From positions 395,048 through 459,047 of the forward strand of contig NZ_FOTC01000001.1 of the NCBI RefSeq assembly GCF_900114455.1: a stretch of DNA of 64,000 nt, read 5' to 3'. This DNA comes from Halogranum rubrum. Its GTDB lineage: Archaea > Halobacteriota > Halobacteria > Halobacteriales > Haloferacaceae. A program made the position numbers and the translations under genes. This document shows, piece after piece, positions 37,289 through 45,281 of the stretch. How positions within the stretch are numbered: position 1 is the first letter of the stretch; the number at the start of each line of letters is the position of its first letter. The notes beneath the pieces were generated by a model. It was not told the origin of the DNA and searched no databases. It saw only the letters and a list, made by a program, of their open reading frames with translations.

Positions 37289-38824
37289 ATGTCTTCCCAG
37301 CAAACCGAGCAGACGTACAAACACTACATCGGTGGCGAGTGGACAAGCGGTGACGGGACAGAGACGTTCGAGAGTACGAACCCAGCAACGGGTGAGGTAC
37401 TCGGTGAATTCAGCCGCGGCACCGAGAGCGACATCGACGCCGCACTCGCCGAGGCCGACGACGCCGAAGAAGAGTGGCGCGAACTGTCGCACATCGACCG
37501 CGCAGAGTACCTCTGGGACATCTACCACGAACTTCGTGAGCGCACCGACGAACTCGCCGAAGTCGTCACCAAAGAGTGCGGCAAAGAGATTTCGGAGGGT
37601 CGTGCGGACGTCATCGAAGCGTACCACATGGTCGAGTGGGCCGCAGCCGATGCTCGCCACCCGAAGGGCGACGTCGTTCCGAGCGAGATTCCAAGCAAGG
37701 ACGCGTACATGCGCCGCAAGCCACGCGGCGTCGTCGGCTGTATCACGCCGTGGAACTTCCCAGTCGCCATTCCCTTTTGGCACATGGCCGTCGCACTCGT
37801 CGAGGGTAATACGGTTGTCTGGAAGCCCGCCGAACAGACGCCGTGGTGTGGTCAGATCATCGCCGAGATGTTCGAGGAGGCAGGCATCCCCGACGGCGTG
37901 TTCAACATGGTCCAAGGCTTCGGCGACGTCGGCGCCTCTATTGTCGAAGACGAGCGTGTCGACACCGTCCTCTTTACGGGGAGTGCAGAGGTTGGCCACG
38001 AGGTCGCCGAGAAGGTCGCTCAACAACCCGGCAAACTCGCCGCCTGTGAGATGGGCGGGAAGAACAACGTCGTCATCACCGAAGAAGCGGACCTCGACGT
38101 TGCCGTCCACTCGGCGCTCATGAGTTCGTTCAAGACGACCGGCCAGCGCTGTGTCTCTTCTGAGCGACTGGTCGTCCACGAAGACGTCTACGACGAGTTC
38201 AAAGCGCGCTTCGTCGAACTCGCCGAGAACGTCTCGGTTGGTGACCCTCTTGAAGAGGACACCTTCATGGGACCGCTCATCGAGGCCGACCACAAAGAGA
38301 AGGTCACGAAGTACAACCAACTGGCGAAAGACGAGGACGTGAACGTGCTCGTCGACCGCACCGAGTTAGCCGACGACGAGATTCCTGAGGGTCACGAAGC
38401 GGGCCACTGGGTTGGGCCGTTCGTCTACGAGGCCGACGCGTGGGAGGACCTGCGTTGTACCCACGAGGAAGTGTTCGGCCCCCACGTTGCGCTACTGAAG
38501 TACTCCGGTGATATCGAGGAGGGCGTTGCCATCCAGAACGATACCGACTACGGGCTGGCTGGTGCTATCATCTCCGAGAACTACCGCCAGATCAACTACT
38601 TCCGCGATAACGCTGAGGTTGGTCTCGCCTACGGCAATCTCCCGTGCATTGGTGCAGAGGTTCATCTGCCGTTCGGCGGCGTCAAGAAGTCCGGCAACGG
38701 CTACCCCTCCGCGCGTGAAGTCATCGAAGCTGTGACCGAGCGCACTGCGTGGACGTTGAACAACTCGAAGGACATCCAGATGGCCCAAGGGCTCTCTGCA
38801 GACATCAAGACGAGGTCCGAATAA
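37289..38824 (+). CDS. Aldehyde dehydrogenase (P5C or alpha-ketoglutarate semialdehyde dehydrogenase)
   Basis: 511 residues. PWNFPVAIPFWHMA (cofactor loop), LFTGSAEVG, CEMGGKNNVV (catalytic Glu) and TTGQRCVSSERL (catalytic Cys) are complete. Full-length ALDH superfamily. With proline dehydrogenase it could oxidise glutamate semialdehyde to glutamate; in a hydroxyproline route it would oxidise 2,5-dioxovalerate to 2-oxoglutarate. Both fit the island and the sequence does not choose. It is transcribed alone, opposite the regulator. Confidence 0.92.
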   Translation: MSSQQTEQTYKHYIGGEWTSGDGTETFESTNPATGEVLGEFSRGTESDIDAALAEADDAEEEWRELSHIDRAEYLWDIYHELRERTDELAEVVTKECGKEISEGRADVIEAYHMVEWAAADARHPKGDVVPSEIPSKDAYMRRKPRGVVGCITPWNFPVAIPFWHMAVALVEGNTVVWKPAEQTPWCGQIIAEMFEEAGIPDGVFNMVQGFGDVGASIVEDERVDTVLFTGSAEVGHEVAEKVAQQPGKLAACEMGGKNNVVITEEADLDVAVHSALMSSFKTTGQRCVSSERLVVHEDVYDEFKARFVELAENVSVGDPLEEDTFMGPLIEADHKEKVTKYNQLAKDEDVNVLVDRTELADDEIPEGHEAGHWVGPFVYEADAWEDLRCTHEEVFGPHVALLKYSGDIEEGVAIQNDTDYGLAGAIISENYRQINYFRDNAEVGLAYGNLPCIGAEVHLPFGGVKKSGNGYPSAREVIEAVTERTAWTLNNSKDIQMAQGLSADIKTRSE

Positions 38825-38955
38825 TTCGCAGTATACCCAATCCATGCATCCGCACTAGTGACGGGCAGAGTTCGAAGTGGACCAATTCTCGTGGGGGGTA
38901 TACGGACGTCGACGGGTCAGAAAGACAGAATCTCTCAACCGACTGGATTCGAATT

Positions 38956-39005
38956 AGCCTATTTTGAAATAGCCTATTTTGGATTAGCCTATTTCAAAAT
39001 AGGCT
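38956..39005. repeat. Operator-like repeat cluster upstream of the ATPase gene
   Basis: Three direct copies of TAGCCTATTT start at 38955, 38970 and 38985. AGCCTATTTTGAAAT (38956-38970) has a perfect 15-base inverted complement at 38991-39005, and AGCCTATTT-CA-AAATAGGCT at 38986-39005 is a perfect palindrome with a 2-base centre. The cluster ends about 10 bases before the TATA box (39015-39021) of the next gene, the usual place for a repressor site. Confidence 0.7.
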
Positions 39006-39044
39006 GCTCGGAAGTATTATACTGATATCCAAACACTGGACTGT

Positions 39045-40877
39045 ATGGACCGCTTCGTGGACCGGGAGAGCGAACTCTCGCGGCTTCAGCACGCGGTAGC
39101 GCGGAGCCTCCTTCCTCAACGAGCGTCGAAGACGCGAGTAGGGAGGAGAGGAAGCGCGTTCGCATAGGGTTAATACACTCCGCGACGTACCCCGTGTCAC
39201 TGTCACCCTCGCACAAGTCGGGGACGATAGAAGCCACCAGTAAACTGGCTTCTGTGGTGCGATTCCAACGCACCCTATACTCGGGGACGCACGCCTTTGC
39301 GTGCAACCACCGAGAATTAAATCGACGGGACAATCCACACAACGGGTCTGATAAGTGTGGGTCGCAGCAACAACTCCGACCTGCTGCCCATTCTGTGGAC
39401 GGTAAGAGGAAGTCGGGCCGTGTCCATGCACGGGGCACAGGGTACAATCGCGGTGCGGGAAAAGCCCTGTCCTCAAGGAGTGACCGACCGTCGCAAGGCG
39501 GGAGGGAGCGAGTAGGGCAGGGTAGTTTACGATTGCTACGACTCAGATGACGCCGAGATGATCATCATCTTCGGTCGTCGTCGCCTTGGCAAGACCGAAC
39601 TGGTTCGACAGTCGCTGTCAGACCGTGACGACACTGTACTGTACCAAGCGACCGAGACGACGCCGCAGGTGCAACTGGACGAGTTTGTTGATGTCGCCTC
39701 AGAGTCGTTTCCTGGAATCAGCCGAATCAAAGCGGAGTGGGAATCACTCCTCGGGTACCTTACAGAGCAGGATGCGATTGTCGTGCTCGACGAGTTCCCG
39801 TATCTCATCGACGCCGATGGAAGTCTCCCCTCTGTCATCCAGCGACTGTGGGATCAAGAGCTCAGAGACACCGCGGCGACGCTCATCTTGATCGGTTCGT
39901 CAATCAGTATGATGGAAGAGGCGACACTGCTCGGGAACAGCCCGCTGTACGGTCGATTCACCGAAAAAATTGATCTCCAACAACTAGATTTCGATGCTGC
40001 ATGCGAGTTCTTCCCAGACACCTATACACCTGAAGAACAGGTACTTGTGTGGAGTGTGTTCGGCGGCACGCCATACTATCTTGACAGCATCGCACGTGAC
40101 TCGGATCTCGGAACGGTCATCCAACAGTCGCTTCTCTCACAGCAGGGATTTCTTCACAACGAACCCGAGTACGTCCTCCGCACGGAACTGACGGAACCAA
40201 ATCGATACTTTGCTATCCTGAAAGCAATTGCCGCCGGGAATACGACCTCCAACGAGATTGCGCAGACAATCGGAATCGATGGGAAGCAGATTTCGACATA
40301 CACGCAGAAGCTAGCGCGGCTCAGATTGATCGAACGTGAGGTCCCAGTCACCGAGGACAAGACAAAATCACGTCGGGGTCGATACCGGATTCTCGACCCG
40401 CTGTTTCGCTTCTGGTTCCGATTTGTCTACGGGAACGAAGACCGGTATGACCGACTGGGCAGCGCTGCCTACGAGGCCGTTATTGAACCGGAGCTGGCCG
40501 ATTTCGTGAGCCAAGAGTTCGAGATACTTTGTCAAGACGCCCTCCCTGAGCTGTATCCTGCGGAGACGTTCGTCGATATCGGCCGGTGGTGGTACCACGA
40601 GCACGAAGTCGATGTGATCGGGCTGACGAACAATGGCACAATGGTCACAGGCGAGTGCAAGTTCACGAATTCCTCGCTCGATTACAGCGCGCTTGCGTCG
40701 CTCGAAACCCACACCGACGAGATTCGATGGTCACCAAGCGGTGAGCCAGTAACGCATGAATATGCGCTTTTTGCCCGAAATGGGTTCACGGAGTCGGTAC
40801 GAGAGGCTGCCGCCGACCGCGACGACCTTCAGTTATTCGACCTCACCAAGGTCGTTGAGAGCGTCTCAATGGTGTGA
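39045..40877 (+). pseudogene. Archaeal ATPase-family gene (DUF234-type) split by an insertion
   Basis: A first exon-like part, MDRFVDRESELSRLQ (39045-39089), is the normal N-terminus of this family. The rest, DCYDSDDAEM then IIIFGRRRLGKTEL (Walker A), continues from 39531 in a compatible frame to the stop at 40877. IVVLDEFPYLI is Walker B. The C-terminal part has a winged helix (IAQTIGIDGKQISTYTQKLARL) and a nuclease-like DUF234 end with HEVDVIG and TGECKF (D-x(n)-ExK). Between 39090 and 39530 lies about 440 bases of PATE-like DNA with stops. The ORF restarting at ATG 39558 lacks the strand before Walker A. Probably inactive, though the restart product could be made. Confidence 0.75.
39090..39530 (+). 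mobile_element. PATE-like non-autonomous IS605 derivative inside the ATPase gene
   Basis: About 440 bases without coding function. The right end has GTCCTCAAGGAGTGACC, a palindromic stretch, GCGAGTAGGGC and terminal GTAGTTTAC (39522-39530), as at 3141-3149 and 59001-59009. The left part has a related CCTCAACGAGCG/GCGAGTAGGGA palindrome. Excision would restore the ATPase frame after Gln-15 or His-16, which supports the borders. Confidence 0.65.
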
Positions 40878-41065
40878 GGTGAAGTGGTGTCTTGTTGAGG
40901 CGGGGCTTCCTGCTTCGACGACGCGCTTCGTGGACCTGAATGAGTGTCCGTAGGGAGCGCAATCTCCACAGGCGTTGACGAGAGCAACACTCTCGTTTGC
41001 ACATCAGAACCGTGGAGCGATTCTGAGAACGTTGATTCGGCGAGACTGTCAGCCTTCAATTCACG
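40878..41065 (-). mobile_element. IS605-type tnpB 3'-end/right-end remnant
   Basis: On the minus strand the frame reads RELKADS (zinc-ribbon end), later STPVEIALPTDT and SSKQEAPP, the characteristic C-terminus of one haloarchaeal TnpB subfamily. The DNA GAAGCAGGAAGCCCCGCC follows, as at IS605 right ends. It is fused directly to codon 11 of the TumE-like gene. Confidence 0.55.
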
Positions 41066-41105
41066 CTTCTTCGTTTGGGTCACCGCCTGGGTGCGGAACA
41101 GACAT
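41061..41105 (-). pseudogene. TumE-like (DUF6516) gene, cut after 11 codons (copy 1)
   Basis: MSVPHPGGDPN is identical to the start of the longer copy at 63799. After that the frame enters IS605-remnant DNA and stops at 41061. It begins 3 bases after the stop of the DUF7342-like gene, so it was the second gene of that pair. Confidence 0.7.
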
Positions 41106-41306
41106 CGACTAGCTGCCTGCCTCGGCGGGCTCTGTCGTGGGTGCCAAGAAGTCCCACTCACGGATGGCAAAGCCGACAATTTCAATGCGGCGCTGCAGAC
41201 GCTCCCACTCACGTGCAATCTCACGGCGGCGATCCTCCTCATCAGCTTCGAGCGTCTCATCAACGAGAGTCCCACGAAGTAGGTTCGGTGACTCGACGTC
41301 AAACTC
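41072..41306 (-). repeat. 235-bp direct repeat, copy 1
   Basis: It covers the 3' part of the DUF7342-like gene and the start of the TumE-like gene. It differs from 63766-64000 at only 8 positions by eye, no indels, same orientation. The second copy continues beyond the window. Confidence 0.9.
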
Positions 41307-41651
41307 ATCCTCCCAGTCACGGATTTGGGTCTTCATCTCGGCGAGGCGATCGGTAAGTTCCTCGACAGTGTGTCCGCTGTCTCGAAGGCGCATCGCCTCT
41401 TGCATTGCTTGACGGCGGTAATCTGGGTAGTACGTGGTGTGGGTCCCGCTGTCGTCACGGTGGAGAATCCCGTCGTTGACGAGTCGCCCGAGGACACGTT
41501 TGGTAGGCTCATGTGACCAGCCCGCTTCGGACGCAATCCAGTTTGCTGTTCGTGGCTCAGAGAGCTGCCGCGTGACCATCCGAACCCGATCTTCGCCAGT
41601 CGTCTGGCGGGCCATGAGCCCGCTCTCGGGATTCGATTCTTCTTCCGCCAT
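41109..41651 (-). CDS. DUF7342-like winged-helix regulator (possible antitoxin)
   Basis: 180 residues from ATG 41651; a longer ORF to 41876 adds 75 basic residues with no family look. The N-terminal winged helix is EDRVRMVTRQLSEPRTANWI, ASEAGWSHEPTKRVLGRL, VNDGILHRDDSGTHTTYYPD. A helical, coiled-coil-rich C-terminus follows (VEELTDRLAEMKTQIRDWEDE). The gene was paired with a TumE-like gene 3 bases downstream, a toxin-antitoxin-like organisation. The regulator is intact while the putative toxin is broken. Names of both families are from memory of haloarchaeal proteins, not a search. Confidence 0.75.
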   Translation of the reverse strand: MAEEESNPESGLMARQTTGEDRVRMVTRQLSEPRTANWIASEAGWSHEPTKRVLGRLVNDGILHRDDSGTHTTYYPDYRRQAMQEAMRLRDSGHTVEELTDRLAEMKTQIRDWEDEFDVESPNLLRGTLVDETLEADEEDRRREIAREWERLQRRIEIVGFAIREWDFLAPTTEPAEAGS

Positions 41652-41936
41652 GAAACACGGTTCGCGCCCTATCTTGATATCGGTTGAGGAGGTTCGCTCT
41701 ATATTGAATCTCGATGGGCTATCGGGTTTGGTTAGTTGTCCCTTTTCGGTTCCAACCCACACCGGGAGGGACCGGCGACACCACCGTTGTCGTCTCGGCT
41801 TGGCTACGTGGTGTCTAAAAGGCCTCGGGAGGCAACGCTGACGTGAATTTCTAATCAAAATAGGGTTGGCCCTCATAGAGGTTCGTTAAACCCATAGTCG
41901 CATATTTGGGTGTTTCAAGTCGCTCAAACGCTGACT

Positions 41937-41954
41937 TACACTCGAAACGACCCC
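41937..41954 (+). repeat. 18-base direct repeat, copy 1
   Basis: TACACTCGAAACGACCCC; identical to 42021-42038, with 84 bases between the starts. Confidence 0.75.
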
Positions 41955-42020
41955 TCTCTCTGTTATCGGTTGCTCAAGTTTTGCTCAAGGGTACCACTCT
42001 TACCCATCCTAACCTCTCTG

Positions 42021-42038
42021 TACACTCGAAACGACCCC
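42021..42038 (+). repeat. 18-base direct repeat, copy 2
   Basis: Perfect copy of 41937-41954. Confidence 0.75.
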
Positions 42039-42041
42039 GCA

Positions 42042-42272
42042 TTAGCGTTCAGCTACCACCGACTCGCCGCCAACTGTTCTACTCACGAACACTGCGTGAT
42101 GCGTCCCTGAGAACAGAGCTCTCTGTTCGGTGACGCGCTTTGAGACGTAGTGTCTCTGGATGAACGATAGAACGCTCGCCGGTGCAATTTCGTAGGCTGC
42201 AGCCGCCGTCGAGAGCACGAAGAATCCAACCAGTAGCCCAAGTGTTTCGAAACGAGAGGTATGGGCGTTCAC
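42042..42272 (-). CDS. Small membrane protein (76 aa)
   Basis: The N-terminus MNAHTSRFETLGLLVGFFVL is followed by STAAAAYEIAPASVL, giving one clear membrane helix (residues 9-29) with a conserved-looking AAAYEIAPAS exit. This resembles short haloarchaeal membrane proteins of unknown role. The C-terminal 25 residues are less convincing and may be a frameshifted tail; a shorter native end cannot be excluded. Confidence 0.45.
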   Translation of the reverse strand: MNAHTSRFETLGLLVGFFVLSTAAAAYEIAPASVLSFIQRHYVSKRVTEQRALFSGTHHAVFVSRTVGGESVVAER

Positions 42273-42357
42273 AGTGTGTTTGTCCGTGGTTCTCAGAGCG
42301 GTCCCAAACCGTTTGTCGTCTGTGCAGCCGGCTCAGTCTCCACTTGACGAGTCATCG

Positions 42358-43341
42358 TCATTCGTACGTCGATTCGAAAGACTCTCTCACTCCTGAAGAC
42401 TCATCGTTCTGACTGAGAACCAGTTGCAACTTGAGTCGCGCTTTGTGTGTCGGAAGGTCATCCGCGTGCACGGCGCCGTGTGAGGCGAGTGTCTGGCCAC
42501 CGCCAGCCGTTCCATACACAGGTGCTGTCGACCCAGCGTAGCAGCGAGAGGTAACGACGACTGAGATTCCCTCAGCAAGCGCCTGCTCGACAGCGTCTCC
42601 GAGCGACGACGTCGTGTTTCCCAGTCCCGTTCCCTCGAGGACAATTCCGTCGACGCCTGCTTCGATGGCCTCCTCAAGTTGCACAGGTCCCACACCAAGC
42701 CCGGATTGGACGGTGCGGACGGTTGCAGACACTGCGAACTCCTCGAACGTCGCTGAGTAGCTACCGGGGGAGCGATACAGTCGAACGGCATCACGAGTGA
42801 GGACTGCGATTGGGCCTTTATCCGGTGAAGAGAATGTATCAAGGGCGTGTGTGTGGCGCTTCGTCACATCACGAGCTGAATGGAGTTCTTCGTCGAAAGC
42901 GATGTAGACACCACCGCTCTCGCGAATCCGTTCGTCGGTGAGCACTCGCACTGCTGTAAGGAGGTTTGCAGGTCCATCGGCACTCACTTCGTCAGCGGAG
43001 CGTTGTGCACCGGTGAAGACTACCGGAGTATCACTATCGAGCGTCATATCGAGGAGGTACGCAGACTCTTCCATCGTATCCGTCCCATGGGTCACGACGA
43101 TACCGTCTGCACCGCCCTCCACTTCATCGTGGACAGCATTACGAAGCTTCTCTATAGCTTCAAGGTCCATGGTGAAACTTGGTCGTTGAATCACCTCTCG
43201 TACCGTCAACTCGGCGTACTCTTCTAGCTGCGGGACCGCTGTGACCAGTTCTTCACTCTGTTTACTCGGCGCTGTCCCGGTCGCATCTTGTGTGCTTGCA
43301 ATCGTCCCACCAGTACCTAGCACCGAAATACTCGGTCTCAT
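42358..43341 (-). CDS. L-asparaginase (type I/II asparaginase family)
   Basis: 327 residues from ATG 43341, so that the strand SISVLGTGGTIAS opens the protein; the longer ORF adds 14 residues. TGGTIAS has the first catalytic Thr and VVTHGTDTMEESAYLL the second Thr-Asp pair. FTGAQRS and GPANLL are also conserved. It hydrolyses asparagine to aspartate and ammonia; no signal peptide, so cytoplasmic. Single gene with its own promoter region, convergent with nothing close. Confidence 0.94.
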   Translation of the reverse strand: MRPSISVLGTGGTIASTQDATGTAPSKQSEELVTAVPQLEEYAELTVREVIQRPSFTMDLEAIEKLRNAVHDEVEGGADGIVVTHGTDTMEESAYLLDMTLDSDTPVVFTGAQRSADEVSADGPANLLTAVRVLTDERIRESGGVYIAFDEELHSARDVTKRHTHALDTFSSPDKGPIAVLTRDAVRLYRSPGSYSATFEEFAVSATVRTVQSGLGVGPVQLEEAIEAGVDGIVLEGTGLGNTTSSLGDAVEQALAEGISVVVTSRCYAGSTAPVYGTAGGGQTLASHGAVHADDLPTHKARLKLQLVLSQNDESSGVRESFESTYE

Positions 43342-43502
43342 TGACCGAAAGTCACAGCAATATCCCAATAGTCTGTGGCCCACGGCAGGATACTGAGCCG
43401 AGTCCGTGTACTCTCCAACCTCACTATCAACTCAAGTACGAGCAAGGCTTTCTGGCTCAACTACAATTATGATTTTGCTCAGAGAAGAATCAATTGAGTA
43501 TC

Positions 43503-44402
43503 ATGAGCAAAATTGACGTAGCAATCGGCGTCGATGCAGACTGTGTTGCTGGCTGGCTCGGATCGTATGGTGGGGCGGATTCACCCGCAGATCTCTCGCG
43601 AGGACTTTCTGCGGGGAAAGAAGGGATCCCTCGACTAGTACAGTTGTTCGAAGACCAAGACATCGATACGTCGTGGTTTATCCCTGGCCATACAATCGAG
43701 ACGTTCCGCGATGAAGTTGATTCTGTCGCCGCGGGTGGTCACGAAATCGGCGTGCACGGTTACTCACACGAAAACCCAACAGATCTCGCACGTGAACAAG
43801 AAGACGAGATTATCGAGGCGTCGATCGATCTCATCGAAGACGTCACCGGCGAAAAACCAGTTGGCCACCGGGCTAGTTGGTGGGAGTTCAGCGAAAATAC
43901 CCCCGACCTCGTCGAGAAACACGGGTTTCTCTACGACAGCAGTCTCATGGAGACGGAGTTCGAGCCAACGTGGATGCGAAAAGGTGACTCGTGGAAAAAG
44001 ATCGAGTACGAAGAGGACGCCCAAACCTGGATGGAGCCCTACCAGTACGGCGAAGAGACCGATATCGTCGAGATTCCGATCAGTTGGTACCGTGATGATA
44101 TCCCGCCGATGTTGTTCATCAAACAGCCCCTGTACCACGCTGGATACAAAGACCCTGCAATGATGTATGAACAATACTACAAGCGCCAGTTCGAGTATCT
44201 GTACAATCGCCGCGGGGCTGGCGTCTACACCTTCACCATCCACCCTGACCTACACGGCCTCCCACACATGATCTCCCACCTCGAGGAGTTTATCCAGTAC
44301 GTCAAAGGTCACGAACATGCGGAGTTCAAGACGTTAGAAGAGATTGCACACACGTTCAAGGACGATCCATCGGTGTACGAAGCCGAAGGGAACTACGTAT
44401 AG
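43503..44402 (+). CDS. Polysaccharide deacetylase-family (PuuE/HpPgdA-like) hydrolase
   Basis: 299 residues from ATG 43503. VDADCVAGWLGSYGG, AGGHEIGVHGYSHENP (metal-binding His-x3-His) and HRASWWEFSENT followed by GFLYDSSLME form the NodB-like barrel of the subgroup that includes HpPgdA and allantoinase-like PuuE. Members hydrolyse N-acyl or cyclic amide bonds; the archaeal substrate is unknown, and peptidoglycan is absent. No signal peptide, so an intracellular amide or cyclic imide substrate is more likely than a wall polymer. An ArsR-like regulator lies 163 bases downstream. Confidence 0.88.
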   Translation: MSKIDVAIGVDADCVAGWLGSYGGADSPADLSRGLSAGKEGIPRLVQLFEDQDIDTSWFIPGHTIETFRDEVDSVAAGGHEIGVHGYSHENPTDLAREQEDEIIEASIDLIEDVTGEKPVGHRASWWEFSENTPDLVEKHGFLYDSSLMETEFEPTWMRKGDSWKKIEYEEDAQTWMEPYQYGEETDIVEIPISWYRDDIPPMLFIKQPLYHAGYKDPAMMYEQYYKRQFEYLYNRRGAGVYTFTIHPDLHGLPHMISHLEEFIQYVKGHEHAEFKTLEEIAHTFKDDPSVYEAEGNYV

Positions 44403-44564
44403 CCGTTTCGAGCGTTGGGAATAGCTCGCACCTATGCAGTCGTCTTGGACGGTTCTTCTACCCGCTCACGGCTAACACTGTTTGGTGAAGTATCTAAATG
44501 GCGTATTTTGAGAATATTTGGCTCGAGAAACGCTAAGAGTCACGCGCCCGAATTCTCGAATACG

Positions 44565-44978
44565 ATGGCAACGAACCATGGACACGCGGTCGACAATCAG
44601 GTCCCGGAAGATCCGGCGGACCTCCTCCCGGAAGACAGCGTGCTCACACTCGATGAATATCTTGCAATGCACGCTGCCGTCGGCCATCGCACTCGCTACG
44701 AGATTTTGTATCGCCTCGTCCACGGCGGCGAGATGAGCCCCAAAGAACTCGAGGCTGCCCTCGACATCGACGACAGCACGCTTCACTATCATCTTAACAA
44801 GCTTGTCGAGGTTGGACTCGTCGAGAAACGACAGCAAACTGAACGCGGCCAAGATGGGCTGTATACCTATTACCGAGCGACTATCTTCGGTGAGGTGACG
44901 CTCACGGAGGGCGTTGATGAACTAATCCGTGGCGAGCAAGACTTCGAAGCGTTGTACGACAGCTCGAGCGAAGCTTGA
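44565..44978 (+). CDS. ArsR-like winged-helix transcriptional regulator
   Basis: 137 residues from ATG 44565 (a longer ORF from 44415 adds non-conserved residues). The winged helix is LAMHAAVGHRTRYEILYRLV, MSPKELEAALDIDDSTLHYHLNKL and GLVEKRQQ with a wing ending in YTYYRAT. No metal-binding Cys pair. An acidic N-terminal tail. The gene is close to the deacetylase on the same strand and may regulate it. Just downstream is an IS605 remnant. Confidence 0.88.
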   Translation: MATNHGHAVDNQVPEDPADLLPEDSVLTLDEYLAMHAAVGHRTRYEILYRLVHGGEMSPKELEAALDIDDSTLHYHLNKLVEVGLVEKRQQTERGQDGLYTYYRATIFGEVTLTEGVDELIRGEQDFEALYDSSSEA

Positions 44979-44999
44979 ACAAGCCGCACGTCCAGCCGT

Positions 45000-45281
45000 G
45001 ACGCTCCCACTCGCGTGCAATCTCACCGGCGGTCGAAGCACCAGTTCGTGTGTCAGAAGTGCGAGTGCGAACTGAACGCGGACTACAGCGCGAGCAAGAA
45101 GATTGCTCGAAAACTTCTCAAGAAACTCCACTCGGGGCAGAAGTCTTCGGGTGGAGACGCACTCTGTGAGTGCGCGCTACCGTCAGGGACGCTGAACCTG
45201 AATGGCGATTTCCACGTCTCCGTCAATTCGACGGCAGAAGAGGAGTCCACTGACAACCCCACGAGTTCACTCGTGGGTTAC
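45000..45281 (+). mobile_element. IS605-type tnpB C-terminal remnant with right-end hairpin
   Basis: The frame SKHQFVCQKCECELNADYSA is the second half of the TnpB zinc ribbon plus the last RuvC Asp region; it continues to PTSSLVGY and a stop at 45282-45284. CCCACGAG (45258-45265) pairs with CTCGTGGG (45270-45277), followed by TTAC (45278-45281), the right-end pattern. The left border is a 27-base piece (45000-45026) of the DUF7342-like gene also found at 63892-63918 and, with one mismatch, 41198-41224. Confidence 0.7.

Larger units (their letters stand above)
41652..42041. other. Intergenic stretch with an 18-base direct repeat pair
   Basis: No supported gene. It contains the regulator promoter at its left end, and TACACTCGAAACGACCCC at 41937-41954 and 42021-42038. 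A related TTTCGAAACGAGAGG occurs at 42246. These recall origin-recognition-box-like or regulatory repeats, but no Orc1/Cdc6 gene is near. Confidence 0.4.

Noticed and set aside
37160..38320. 386-residue ORF antisense to the aldehyde dehydrogenase gene
   Set aside because: Its length follows from the GC-rich third codon positions of the real gene; the sense strand carries all ALDH catalytic motifs.
38955..39005. Short CRISPR-like array because of three TAGCCTATTT copies
   Set aside because: Spacing is only 15 bases, the units are palindromic, and there are no spacers or cas genes.
39194..39550. 118-residue ORF within the insertion in the ATPase gene
   Set aside because: Basic, Ser-rich composition and no motif; it lies across the palindromic right end of a PATE-like element.
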